NCBI RefSeq assembly: GCF_001295925.1
Contig: NZ_LJHQ01000002.1
Coordinates: 1 to 64,000 of the forward strand
Reading direction: 5' to 3'
Origin: Allobosea sp. AAP35
GTDB taxonomy: Bacteria; Pseudomonadota; Alphaproteobacteria; Rhizobiales; Beijerinckiaceae
Length of the DNA stretch: 64,000 nt
In this document: piece after piece, positions 27,470-35,941 of the stretch
Numbering within the stretch: position 1 is the stretch's first letter
How the letters are laid out: each line of letters starts with the position of its first letter
The notes under the pieces: generated by a model
What the model was told of the DNA's origin: nothing
Seen by the model: only the letters and a program-made list of their open reading frames with translations
Database searches by the model: none
Made by a program: the position numbers and the translations under genes

Positions 27470-27967
27470 CTACGGCGCCGGCGCGACCGTCAGCGTCATC
27501 TGGCTGCGGCCGACGCGGCCTTCCTTGTCGGTGGCCTGAATCTCGATGATGTGCCGGCCCGGCGGCACCAGCACGGCCGGCGCCTCGATGCCCTGGGGCG
27601 TGATGAAGGCCTTGACCCGCATCGTGACGTCGAGCGCCGGCTGGCGGCGGTAGATCACCCGCACGCTGTCGGGATCGACGGGCACCCCGTTGCTCGGAAG
27701 GAACTTGACCGCCAGCCGAAGCGGCTTTCCGGCGACGCCCGTTCCGAGCGTGCCTTGCGTGTCGATGCCGGGCCCGCGGGTGAGGTTACGCACCGCCATC
27801 CCCGTCGTGTCGGGCGCCGGCAATCCGGCCTCTTCGCGGGTGATGAGTTGAACCGGCTCGGCAGCACGGGCGGCGCTGATGAGGGAGGAGGCAGCCAGGG
27901 CGAGGGCCAAGGCGGCGGCAGAGGCGGCGAGGAGGCGGCAGGAGGGCTTCGGGCGCATCGGTTTCAC
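27470..27967 (-). CDS. exported protein of unknown function, partner of a zinc-ribbon membrane protein
   Basis: The 165-residue protein has a signal peptide cleaved near ARAAEP (residue 35). A single beta-rich domain follows (RLAVKFLPSNGVPVDPDSVR, VLVPPGRHIIEIQATDKEGR), which looks like an immunoglobulin-type sandwich. No catalytic pattern is visible. The GTG start overlaps the stop of the upstream zinc-ribbon gene by four bases (GTGA); an ATG at 27958 is the alternative. The overlap strongly suggests the two act together, the membrane protein inside and this one in the periplasm. I do not recognise the family. Confidence 0.7.
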   Translation of the reverse strand: MKPMRPKPSCRLLAASAAALALALAASSLISAARAAEPVQLITREEAGLPAPDTTGMAVRNLTRGPGIDTQGTLGTGVAGKPLRLAVKFLPSNGVPVDPDSVRVIYRRQPALDVTMRVKAFITPQGIEAPAVLVPPGRHIIEIQATDKEGRVGRSQMTLTVAPAP

Positions 27968-28809
27968 TTCAATCCCAAAAGGCCGGCAATCAGTCCGGCG
28001 ATGACGGACAAAACGGTGCTGGCCATGAGAATCGTCGTCTCGATCGTCTTGAGCGTTTCGACCGGCAGCTTGCCGTGCACCGACGACAATCCCCGCCGCA
28101 GCTCAGGCAACGAGTCGAGCCCCTTGGCGCTGAGCGCCGCCTGCGAGACGCGCAGCAGCATCCCGGCAAACAGCGAGGCGCCGATGCTCAGCGCATAGAA
28201 CATCGTTTCGCGCCAGGCGGCGGTTCCCTGTGGCAACACGGGGATGTTGTCGCTCCAGCCCAGCCACGCGTTCATCGCCGCGACGGAAAAAAGCGCAAAG
28301 CCGATCGCAACCGCGATATCCGCCTTCGCCAGGCGCGAGCGAACGCCGAGATAGATCGCCCCCGTGGCGAAGGGCACGATGATCGAGCCCGTCCGCAAGA
28401 CCGAGAGCGACAAATCGAGCCAAAGCACCACCATCCCGTAGACGCTTAGCAGGGCGAGAAAACCGGCTGGCAGCGCCCAGAGCCGTCGGCGCGGGACCGG
28501 CGCGCGATCAGCGGCGGCCGGGCCCCTTGCCTCCGCAGCGGCGCTTTCATCCGGCGCGGCAGCGGGGGACGACACGGCCTCGGCTCGAAAGCGGCGGACC
28601 TCATCGAGCGCCTGTTCAAGCTGGGCTCGGGCCTCGTCCAGCCCGGCGAGGCGCGCTTCCGCCGCATCAAGGCGCCGCAACAGCGGCAGGACGGGCGTCA
28701 GGTCGCGTCCGCAGCAACGGCAGGAGAGCGCGCTGGCGTTGAGCGTAGCATCACAATAGGGGCAGACGAGGTGGCCCTGCACGACGGTTCCGAAAGCCCG
28801 CTGACACAC
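27964..28809 (-). CDS. zinc-ribbon, coiled-coil membrane protein of unknown function
   Basis: The 281-residue product opens with a four-cysteine zinc ribbon (VCPYCDATLNASALSCRCCG). A coiled coil follows (residues 40-80, Leu/Arg/Glu-rich), then a Pro/Ala-rich linker and about four membrane helices from residue 115 (LPAGFLALLSVYGMVVLWLD to the C-terminal VLSVIAGLIAGLLGLK). The GTG at 28809 lacks a good ribosome site, and the true start may be slightly downstream. It is followed by the overlapping exported-protein gene. A membrane-tethered scaffold or sensor is possible, but no function can be named. Confidence 0.65.
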   Translation of the reverse strand: MCQRAFGTVVQGHLVCPYCDATLNASALSCRCCGRDLTPVLPLLRRLDAAEARLAGLDEARAQLEQALDEVRRFRAEAVSSPAAAPDESAAAEARGPAAADRAPVPRRRLWALPAGFLALLSVYGMVVLWLDLSLSVLRTGSIIVPFATGAIYLGVRSRLAKADIAVAIGFALFSVAAMNAWLGWSDNIPVLPQGTAAWRETMFYALSIGASLFAGMLLRVSQAALSAKGLDSLPELRRGLSSVHGKLPVETLKTIETTILMASTVLSVIAGLIAGLLGLK

Positions 28810-28954
28810 GCAAGCTCAAAGACACAACTTCAGGTCGCGTGCAAGCCTCTGCAGTTCGCGCGCAAGTCCTCGAAACTGTCGCCGGCGACTGATTGCAGCG
28901 TGTCGCGGACAACGCCCTACGCCCACAACAAGCAACGTCGCCTCATTGCCGGCA

Positions 28955-29461
28955 TCAGCCTCGCGGCCGCAGCATCTGACTGAGCGCGGTCACGGCGAGG
29001 CCGATCGCCACCCCGACGGCCAGATCGTCCGCCATCACGCCGACGCCGCCGGAGAGGCGTTCGAGCTCGGAGAGGGGCCAAGGCTTGATCCGGTCGATGG
29101 CCAAGAAGGCGGTCGCGAGCAAGGCCAGCGGAACCACGCGCAGGCGAGGGGCAACGACAGCCATGGCCAGCACCCCGGCGACCTCGTCGACGACGATCCG
29201 CCGGTCATCCGAGGTGCCTGTCGCGTTGGCCCAGTTTTCCGCCGCCCACCAACCCAGGATGGCAAGACCCGCAACGCCGGCAGCCCCTGTCAGACGATGG
29301 CCGGCACGGTTGGCGCCATAGATCAGCGGGAACGAGATCGCCACGGCAAGGCCCGCGCGCAAAGGCTCCAGCAGTCCCGTGCCCAGGACGGTCGCAACGA
29401 GAAGAGGGACGCGATCGACGCCGGGTGATGGCAGCACAGAGAAGAGTTCACCCAAGGCCAT
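28955..29461 (-). CDS. pgpA: phosphatidylglycerophosphatase A
   Basis: This 168-residue membrane enzyme dephosphorylates phosphatidylglycerophosphate to phosphatidylglycerol. The PgpA pattern is visible: DDRRIVVDEVAGVLAM, then DRIKPWPLSELERLSGGVGV and MADDLAVGVAIG near the end. Three or four hydrophobic helices are present. An ATG at 29461 is chosen; an in-frame TTG at 29470 would add three residues, and neither has a strong ribosome site. It lies alone between leftward genes, 144 bp from the zinc-ribbon gene start. Confidence 0.85.
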   Translation of the reverse strand: MALGELFSVLPSPGVDRVPLLVATVLGTGLLEPLRAGLAVAISFPLIYGANRAGHRLTGAAGVAGLAILGWWAAENWANATGTSDDRRIVVDEVAGVLAMAVVAPRLRVVPLALLATAFLAIDRIKPWPLSELERLSGGVGVMADDLAVGVAIGLAVTALSQMLRPRG

Positions 29462-29531
29462 CACACCCAACTGCTTTCAAAATCCGCTCCTGAGAACGGA
29501 CGATCGCTCACAGGTTCTGGCGCAGCCGGCA

Positions 29532-30584
29532 TCAGGCGGGCTTGGTGAAACGGACCCTGCGCTGCTGCCGGGCCTTGTCCTGCAGATCGACCGTCGTGTC
29601 GGTCTCGTCGACGATTTCGGTGCCCAGCAGCGTTTCGATCGCGTCTTCCATCGTGACGATGCCGGCGGTCCCGCCATAGCTGTCGACCACGAGCGCGATA
29701 TGCTCATGCTTTTTGACGAAGTCGTTGAACAGCTGAAACAGGCTGTAGCTCTCGGGCACGACCGGGATTTCGCGCATGAAGGCACTCAGCGGCTTGTTGC
29801 CTTCATCATCGATCAGATGTTCGAGCACCTCGTCCTTCAGGACGTAGCCGATGATGGTCTCGGAGGTGGCGTCCTCGCGCAAGGGAATCCGCGAATAGGT
29901 CAACTCGTCCTGATGATCGTAGAATTCGCGCGCCGTCATTGTCTGCGGCGCCGTCACCATCACCATGCGTGGCGTCATGATGGCGCGCACATGGCGGGTC
30001 TTGAACTGCAGCAGGTTCTGGATGAACTGGATCTCGGTCTCGTCGAGATGGCCTTCCTGCGAGCCGATCTGCGCCATGGCCAGGAAATCGGTCCGGCTGA
30101 AGATCTGCTTCTCCTTGTTGGAGTTGAAGATGCCGGTGATCGACTGGCAGAGCCAGACGATGGGAGCCAACACTTTCAGAACGAGATCAAGCGAGCGGAT
30201 CGTGAAGGGCGCCAGAGCCCGCCAGTTGGTCGCGCCGATGGTCTTGGGGATGATCTCGGACAGGATCAGGATCGCGGCCGTCATGACCACGGGCACGGCG
30301 AGCCCGGTGATCAGCGGGTTGCTGTCGGCCCAGATCAGGGTCGCCTGCGCGCCGACGCCGATCGCGCCGACCGTGTGCGCGATCGTGTTCAGCGTCAGGA
30401 TGCCCGCCAAGGGCCGGTCGATGTTGTTCTTGAAGTCGCGCAGGATCAGGCCGGACTTGCTGCCCTTGTTGAGCTCGATCTGCATGTAGGAGGGCGAAAT
30501 GCTGAGCAGAACCGCTTCCCACAGCGAGCAGATGAAAGACAGCGCGATGGACAGCACCGCAAAGGCGACCAGGAGGGTTAACAT
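29532..30584 (-). CDS. CNNM/CBS domain membrane protein (hemolysin-like, possible Mg2+/Co2+ efflux)
   Basis: This 350-residue protein has an N-terminal CNNM (DUF21) domain with three or four membrane helices, including VVMTAAILILSEIIPKTIGA. A paired CBS domain follows (RAIMTPRMVMVTAP, then HIALVVDSYGGTAGIVTMED). CorB/CorC-type relatives take part in magnesium or cobalt resistance. The C-terminal CorC_HlyC transport-associated domain is missing, so the protein ends soon after CBS. The ATG at 30584 has AAGGA 5-6 nt upstream; the longer frame to 30728 has no signal. Confidence 0.87.
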   Translation of the reverse strand: MLTLLVAFAVLSIALSFICSLWEAVLLSISPSYMQIELNKGSKSGLILRDFKNNIDRPLAGILTLNTIAHTVGAIGVGAQATLIWADSNPLITGLAVPVVMTAAILILSEIIPKTIGATNWRALAPFTIRSLDLVLKVLAPIVWLCQSITGIFNSNKEKQIFSRTDFLAMAQIGSQEGHLDETEIQFIQNLLQFKTRHVRAIMTPRMVMVTAPQTMTAREFYDHQDELTYSRIPLREDATSETIIGYVLKDEVLEHLIDDEGNKPLSAFMREIPVVPESYSLFQLFNDFVKKHEHIALVVDSYGGTAGIVTMEDAIETLLGTEIVDETDTTVDLQDKARQQRRVRFTKPA

Positions 30585-30833
30585 CGTGTCCTTCAAATAG
30601 AATGAGCCGGGCCGGCAGGATATCCCGGAGTTTGCGGCCTTAGATGGGAATGAAAGATTTTTATACAAGCCACGCCGCCTGATTGGAAGCCGCCTGACCG
30701 TTCGGGCAGAAGCGATCGACTGTCGCAATACATCGGCTTGGCGTCATGATCGCTCGGACAGACGCATCAATCCCCCGGCGGCGAAAGCCGAGGGCGGCAC
30801 TGCCAAGCTGCGCGGAATCGGCTATGCAGGGTC

Positions 30834-31403
30834 ATGACCACGCCCTTCCTCCCCCGCCTCACCGAGACCGTCGCCCGCTACCGCGCCGACATCGCCGGCC
30901 CGCGCGAACATCTGGCGCTGCTGCGCTGGCAGATCGAGCAGGGCCACGCGCTCGACGCGCGCGACACCTTTCCCGGCCATCTCACCACCAGCGCCTATGT
31001 GCTCTCGCCCGACCATGCCCGCATCCTGCTGATCGACCATGTCGTGATCGGCCGCTGGCTCCAGCCGGGCGGGCATTGGGAGGAGGCCGCAACCTTCGCG
31101 GCGTCCGCAGCGCGCGAGGCGGTCGAGGAAACCGGCGTCCAGGGGCTGACGCTGCATCCCTGGCACGGCGGCGGCGACATCCCCTTCGTCATCGACAGCC
31201 ATGACGTGCCCGGCAAGCCCGCGCGCGGCGAACCCGCCCATATCCATCACGATTTGCAATATCTCTTCCTGGCCGATCCGGACGCACCGCTCGTCGCCCA
31301 GATCGAGGAGGTCCACGCCGCCGCCTGGAAGCCGCTGGCAGAACTCGCCGACATCGCCCCGCTGGGACTTGCCCGGATCAGAAGCCTGACACCGCCGGTT
31401 TGA
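30834..31403 (+). CDS. Nudix hydrolase
   Basis: The 189-residue cytosolic enzyme contains the Nudix box GGHWEEAATFAASAAREAVE followed by ETGV, in the order G-x5-E-x7-REVxEETG-like. This box binds the metal that cleaves a nucleoside diphosphate-X bond. Flanking sequence (RILLIDHVVIGRWLQPGG) is the usual lead-in strand. The substrate is not predictable; in this setting it may clean up oxidised or modified nucleotides. It stands 46 bp before frmA on the same strand. Confidence 0.88.
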   Translation: MTTPFLPRLTETVARYRADIAGPREHLALLRWQIEQGHALDARDTFPGHLTTSAYVLSPDHARILLIDHVVIGRWLQPGGHWEEAATFAASAAREAVEETGVQGLTLHPWHGGGDIPFVIDSHDVPGKPARGEPAHIHHDLQYLFLADPDAPLVAQIEEVHAAAWKPLAELADIAPLGLARIRSLTPPV

Positions 31404-31449
31404 AACCGCGCCCCCGACTCGAACACGCCACCGCAAAAGGAAACGCCCG

Positions 31450-32562
31450 ATGAAAACCCGCGCCGCCGTCGCCTGGGAAGCCGGCAAGCCCCTCACCATC
31501 GAAACCATCGAGATCGGCGGGCCCAAGGCCGGCGAGGTTTTGGTCGAGGTCATGGCCACCGGCATCTGCCACACCGACGCCTACACGCTGTCGGGGATGG
31601 ATTCGGAAGGGAAATTCCCGGCGATCCTCGGCCATGAAGGCGCCGGCATCGTCCGCGAGGTCGGCGCCGGCGTGACCTCGCTCAAGCCCGGCGACCATGT
31701 CATCCCGCTTTACACGCCCGAATGCCGCAGCTGCAAAAGCTGCCTCTCGCGCCGGACCAATCTCTGCACCTCGATCCGCTCGACGCAGGGTCAAGGCGTC
31801 ATGCCGGACGGGACCTCGCGCTTCTCCTGCGATGGCGGCGAGGTCTTCCACTACATGGGCTGCTCGACCTTCGCCAACTTCACCATCCTGCCCGAGATCG
31901 CGCTGGCGAAGGTCCGCGAGGACGCCCCCTTCGACAAGATCTGCTATATCGGCTGTGGCGTGACGACCGGCATCGGCGCGGTGATCTACACGGCGAAAGT
32001 CTGGCCCGGCGCCAATGTCGTGGTCTTCGGTCTCGGCGGCATTGGCCTCAACGTCCTGCAGGCGGCCCGCATGGTCGGCGCCGACAAGATCATCGGCGTC
32101 GACATCAACCCGGCCCGCCAGGAGATGGCGCGCAAGTTCGGCATGACCGACTTCATCAACCCGAAGGAAGTCGGCAACGACAAGGTCGTGCAGGCCATCG
32201 TCGATCTCACCGGCGGCGGCGCGGACTTCTCTTTTGATGCCACCGGAAACACCGACGTGATGCGCCAGGCGCTCGAATGCTGCCATCGCGGCTGGGGCGA
32301 ATCCATCGTCATCGGCGTCGCCGAGGCCGGCAAGGAGATCGCGACGCGCCCTTTCCAGCTCGTCACCGGCCGCGTCTGGAAGGGCACGGCTTTCGGGGGC
32401 GCGCGCGGCCGCACCGACGTGCCCAAGATCGTCGACTGGTACATGGAGGGCAAGATCAACATCGACGATCTGATCACCCACAAGCTCAGCCTCGACGAGA
32501 TCAACACCGGCTTCGACCTGATGCATGAGGGCAAGTCGATCAGGAGCGTGGTGGTGTACTGA
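31450..32562 (+). CDS. frmA: S-(hydroxymethyl)glutathione dehydrogenase (class III alcohol dehydrogenase)
   Basis: This 370-residue zinc enzyme oxidises S-hydroxymethylglutathione, the spontaneous adduct of formaldehyde, to S-formylglutathione. The catalytic zinc site is in ATGICHTDAYTLSG with GHEGAGIV. Structural-zinc cysteines lie in ECRSCKSCLSRRTNLC. The Rossmann motif is VFGLGGIGLNV. Class III features such as KGTAFGGARGRTDVPK near the C-terminus are present. AAAAGGAAA precedes the ATG. It is followed after a repeat element by fghA, the next step. Confidence 0.96.
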   Translation: MKTRAAVAWEAGKPLTIETIEIGGPKAGEVLVEVMATGICHTDAYTLSGMDSEGKFPAILGHEGAGIVREVGAGVTSLKPGDHVIPLYTPECRSCKSCLSRRTNLCTSIRSTQGQGVMPDGTSRFSCDGGEVFHYMGCSTFANFTILPEIALAKVREDAPFDKICYIGCGVTTGIGAVIYTAKVWPGANVVVFGLGGIGLNVLQAARMVGADKIIGVDINPARQEMARKFGMTDFINPKEVGNDKVVQAIVDLTGGGADFSFDATGNTDVMRQALECCHRGWGESIVIGVAEAGKEIATRPFQLVTGRVWKGTAFGGARGRTDVPKIVDWYMEGKINIDDLITHKLSLDEINTGFDLMHEGKSIRSVVVY

Positions 32563-32570
32563 GGCCATCC

Positions 32571-32702
32571 GTCATTCTCGGGCGAAGCGCAGCACAGACC
32601 CGAGCATCTCTGGCCGGAGGAGGAGCGCCTCTCCGCAGAGCATGCCTGCCCCATAAAAGGCACTGGTTTCCGAGATGGTCGGGTCAAGCCCGACCATGAC
32701 GG
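32571..32702. repeat. divergent palindromic repeat, family B-like
   Basis: One end reads GTCATTCTCGGGCGAAGCGC with a downstream CCGAG. The far end reads GGTCGGGTCAAGCCCGACC followed by ATGACGGCC. The two ends look like halves of degraded GTCAT...ATGAC elements. It fills the gap between frmA and fghA, 27 bp before the latter start. Confidence 0.6.
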
Positions 32703-32729
32703 CCACGACCAGAGCATAAGGAACACCCC

Positions 32730-33569
32730 ATGGAACTCGTCTCGTCCTCGAAGGCCTTCGGCGGCTCACAGCGCGTCTATCGCCATGACAGCGCGGCCTG
32801 CGCCTGCCCGATGACCTTCGCGATCTTCCTGCCGCCGCAGAGCGAGGACGGACCGGTGCCGCTACTCTGGTACCTCTCGGGCCTGACCTGCTCGCACCAG
32901 AACGTCATGGACAAGGGCGAATACCGCGCGGCCGCCGCTGCGAACGGCGTCGCGATCATCTGCCCGGACACCTCGCCGCGCGGCGAGGGCGTGCCCGACG
33001 AGCCGGAGAACTGGCAGTTCGGCTCGGGCGCCGGCTTCTACCTCGACGCGACACAGGAGCCCTACGCGAGGCACTACCGGATGGAGAGCTATATCCGCGA
33101 CGAGCTGCCCGAGCTGGTCGCACAGCACTTCCCGCTCGACATGGCCCGCCAGGGCATCTTCGGCCATTCCATGGGCGGCCATGGCGCGATCACGCTGGCC
33201 TTGAAGAACCCCGACCACTACGCCTCGGTGTCCGCCTTCGCGCCGATCGCCCAGCCTTCGACCGCCGGCTGGTCCCGCCCGGCATTCGAGAAATATCTCG
33301 GACCCGACGAGAGCACTTGGCGTCCTTACGACGCGACGCTGCTGATCGCCGACGGCCACCGGGTGAAGGACCTGCTGGTCGATCAGGGCACCGCCGACGG
33401 TTTCCTCGACGAGGGCCTGCGGCCGCAACTGCTGGAGGTCGCCTGCGCCGCGGCTGGCATCCCGCTCGAACTGCAGATGCGCGAGGGCTACGACCACTCC
33501 TACAACTTCATCTCGACCTTCATGGCCCAGCACATCGCCTGGCACGCGCAGCGGCTAGTGAAGGGCTGA
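32730..33569 (+). CDS. fghA: S-formylglutathione hydrolase
   Basis: The 279-residue serine hydrolase splits S-formylglutathione into formate and glutathione, completing formaldehyde oxidation. The start MELVSSSKAFGGSQRVYRHD and the conserved LLWYLSGLTCSHQN are family hallmarks. The nucleophile lies in FGHSMGGHGA, and the late His in YDHSYNFISTF. ATAAGGAA precedes the ATG. It is co-directional with frmA, with a palindromic element between them. Confidence 0.95.
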   Translation: MELVSSSKAFGGSQRVYRHDSAACACPMTFAIFLPPQSEDGPVPLLWYLSGLTCSHQNVMDKGEYRAAAAANGVAIICPDTSPRGEGVPDEPENWQFGSGAGFYLDATQEPYARHYRMESYIRDELPELVAQHFPLDMARQGIFGHSMGGHGAITLALKNPDHYASVSAFAPIAQPSTAGWSRPAFEKYLGPDESTWRPYDATLLIADGHRVKDLLVDQGTADGFLDEGLRPQLLEVACAAAGIPLELQMREGYDHSYNFISTFMAQHIAWHAQRLVKG

Positions 33570-33593
33570 ACGGCAAGGCGAAGCGCCTTTAAC

Positions 33594-33671
33594 CGTCATT
33601 GCGAGCGCAGCGAAGCAATCCAGGGTGCGCCGCGCGAGACGCTGGATCGCTTCGCTGCGCTCGCGATGACG
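33594..33671. repeat. intergenic palindromic repeat, family A, copy 2
   Basis: Arms CGTCATTGCGAGCGCAGC and GCTCGCGATGACG enclose a short variable centre. The element lies between the convergent fghA and idnO-like genes and may act as a bidirectional hairpin terminator. Confidence 0.85.
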
Positions 33672-33688
33672 GCGACGCTGCCCCGCCC

Positions 33689-34456
33689 TCACACCACCGC
33701 GGTCAGCCCGCCATCGACCATCAGCAGATGGCCGTTGACGTAGTCGGACGCCGCCGAGGACAGGAAGATCGCCGCGCCGACCAGTTCCTTGGTCTCGCCC
33801 CAGCGCCCGGCCGGGGTGCGATTGCAGACCCAGGCGGTGAAGGCCTCGTCGGCGATCAGCGCCTTGTTGATCTCGGTGGTGAAATAGCCCGGGCCGATCG
33901 CGTTCGCCTGGATGTTGTGCTTGCCCAGTTCGGCGGCGAGCCCGCGCGTCATCATCTTCACCGCGCCCTTGGAGGCCGTGTAGGGGATGATCGTCGCCCG
34001 CCCCAGCTCGCTCATCACCGAGCCAATGCTGATCACCTTGCCGCGCTTGCGCGGCAGCATCCGCTTCGTCACGGCCTGGGTGACGTAGAACACCGAGTGA
34101 AGGTTCGTCGCCATCACCTCATGCCAGCCCTCGACCGGGAACTCGTGAATCGGGGCACGCTTTTGCATGCCGGCATTGTTGATCAGGATGTCGATGGCCC
34201 CGATCTCCGCTTCGATCATGGCGACGCCGGCCTCGACCGCCACATGGTCGGTGACATCGAAAGGCGCGACCGAGACCTTGCGGCCGGCTGAGGAGATCGC
34301 CTGCGCGGCGCGTTCGAGCTTGGCCCTGTCGCGCCCGTTCAGCACGACATGCGCGCCGGCCTCCGACAGACCTTCGGCCAGTGCAAGCCCGATCCCCTGC
34401 CCCGAGCCGGTGACGAGGGCGATCTTGCCCTCCAGACTGAACAGCGACAGAGACAT
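33689..34456 (-). CDS. idnO: SDR oxidoreductase, probable gluconate 5-dehydrogenase
   Basis: This 255-residue short-chain dehydrogenase has the cofactor motif TGSGQGIG, the NNAG block, the catalytic Ser in SIGSVMSELGR and the Tyr-Lys pair in YTASKGAV. The overall sequence (LFSLEGKIALVTG start, VNGHLLMVDGGLTAVV end) fits the Gno/IdnO group that interconverts gluconate and 5-ketogluconate. Assignment is supported by the divergent L-idonate dehydrogenase-like gene 168 bp away. Substrate specificity is inferred. Confidence 0.85.
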   Translation of the reverse strand: MSLSLFSLEGKIALVTGSGQGIGLALAEGLSEAGAHVVLNGRDRAKLERAAQAISSAGRKVSVAPFDVTDHVAVEAGVAMIEAEIGAIDILINNAGMQKRAPIHEFPVEGWHEVMATNLHSVFYVTQAVTKRMLPRKRGKVISIGSVMSELGRATIIPYTASKGAVKMMTRGLAAELGKHNIQANAIGPGYFTTEINKALIADEAFTAWVCNRTPAGRWGETKELVGAAIFLSSAASDYVNGHLLMVDGGLTAVV

Positions 34457-34624
34457 GGCGGAAACCTCTCCAGGGGATCGCCGGCATCTTTCGAATTGCG
34501 CCGGCTCGGCGAAACTGGGTAAGCAGCTTTCAATCGATTAGACAATATCGGCGAGGCTGTCGGGCCTCCCTCAGCCCTCCTCAGGATGAGGGCTGAGAAG
34601 AACGCCAACCCTAGGGAAGAAGCC
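34457..34624. promoter_or_regulatory. divergent idnO/idnD control region
   Basis: This 168-bp gap must hold both promoters. An AT-rich imperfect palindrome centred on ATCGAT (about 34530-34545, TTTCAATCGATTAGACAAT) is the only operator-like signal, and it may bind a regulator encoded elsewhere. Evidence is weak. Confidence 0.3.
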
Positions 34625-35662
34625 ATGCGCGCCGTCGTCATCCATGCCGAGAAGGACCTTCGCGTCGACGAGGTCGCGGTCGGCGAACCCGGCCCGCTGC
34701 AGGTGCGCGTCCGGATCGAGGCCGGCGGCATCTGCGGCTCGGACCTGCACTACTATCTGCATGGCGGCTTCGGGACGATCCGGGTCCGCGAACCGCTGAT
34801 CCTCGGCCATGAGATCGCCGGCCGCGTCGAGTCCGTCGGCGCCGAAGTGACGCGGGTGAAAGTCGGCGATCGCGTCGCGGTCAATCCCAGCCGGGCCTGC
34901 GGCCAATGCCGCTACTGCCAGATGGGCCAGCAGCAGCACTGCACGGACATGCTGTTCTATGGCAGCGCCATGCGCTTCCCCCATGTCCAGGGCGGCTTCC
35001 GCGAGATGCTGGTCGTCGAGGAGCGCCAGGCGGTGAAGGTCGCAGACCACGTCACCGCAGCCGAGGCCGCCTTCGCCGAGCCGCTGGCGGTGTGCCTGCA
35101 TGCCGTCAAGCGCGCCGGCCCGCTGCTCGGCAAACGCGTCCTCGTCACCGGCTCGGGCCCCATCGGCATCCTTGCCATCGTCGCCGCAAAAGCGGCCGGC
35201 GCCGCCGAGATCGTCGCGACCGACGTGGTGGACGGTCCCCTGCCCACCGCACTGAAGATGGGCGCTACGCAGGCGATCAACACGATGGCCGAGCCCGACC
35301 GGCTCAAGGCCGAATACGGCGCCGAGAAGGGCGCCTTCGACGTCATGTTCGAGGCCTCGGGCAACCAGCATGCGCTGACCGGCGCCTTCGACGTCGTCCG
35401 CTCGGGCGGCACGATCGTGCAGATCGGCGTCGGCGGGAACTTCACGCTGCCGATGAACGTCCTCGTTGCCAAGGAATTCGACCTGCGCGGCTCCTTCCGC
35501 TTCCACGAGGAGTTCGACTGGGCGGTGGCAATGATCGGCTCGAAGACGATCGACCTCTCGCCGCTTTTGACCGCCACCATCCCCGTCGAGCGCGCGATCG
35601 AAGCCTTCGACCTCGCCGCCGACAAGTCGAAGGCGATGAAGGTGCAACTCGCCTTCGGGTGA
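34625..35662 (+). CDS. idnD: zinc alcohol dehydrogenase, probable L-idonate 5-dehydrogenase
   Basis: The 345-residue medium-chain dehydrogenase has catalytic-zinc elements in GGICGSDLHYYLHGGFG and ILGHEIAGRV. Structural-zinc cysteines lie in CGQCRYCQMGQQQHC, and the nucleotide motif is VTGSGPIGILA. The HYYLHGGFGTIRVREPLILG stretch is characteristic of L-idonate 5-dehydrogenases, which make 5-ketogluconate. The start at 34625 is preceded by AGGGAAGAAG; a longer frame from 34586 is less likely. It is divergent from the idnO-like gene, and together they would feed L-idonate into gluconate metabolism. Confidence 0.87.
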   Translation: MRAVVIHAEKDLRVDEVAVGEPGPLQVRVRIEAGGICGSDLHYYLHGGFGTIRVREPLILGHEIAGRVESVGAEVTRVKVGDRVAVNPSRACGQCRYCQMGQQQHCTDMLFYGSAMRFPHVQGGFREMLVVEERQAVKVADHVTAAEAAFAEPLAVCLHAVKRAGPLLGKRVLVTGSGPIGILAIVAAKAAGAAEIVATDVVDGPLPTALKMGATQAINTMAEPDRLKAEYGAEKGAFDVMFEASGNQHALTGAFDVVRSGGTIVQIGVGGNFTLPMNVLVAKEFDLRGSFRFHEEFDWAVAMIGSKTIDLSPLLTATIPVERAIEAFDLAADKSKAMKVQLAFG

Positions 35663-35687
35663 GGTGTCTGCTGGAACATCACCCTCG

Positions 35688-35799
35688 CCGTCATTCCGAA
35701 CAAGCCGCGCAAGCGGCGCTGATACGGAATCCATCGTAAGGTACCCTCGGCGCCCTTCGATGGATTCCGGGTCTGCGCTTCGCTTGCCCGGAATGACGG
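35688..35799. repeat. intergenic palindromic repeat, family B, copy 2
   Basis: The ends are CCGTCATTCCGAACAAGC and GCTTGCCCGGAATGACGGC. The centre repeats GGAATCCATCG against CGATGGATTCC. It lies between idnD and glmM on the upstream side of glmM, and it matches the element inside the ABC operon in layout. Confidence 0.8.
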
Positions 35800-35941
35800 C
35801 GCGGGAATGGTTGAAGCCCACGGCGACGCGCGACATCAGCCGCCCGTCTACGATCCGTCACAAATCGTGAGAAGGCGGAAACCATTTCCCGCTATAAAAC
35901 GCAGCCGATGCGGGCCGCACGCCCGGTTGGACGGACACGAC

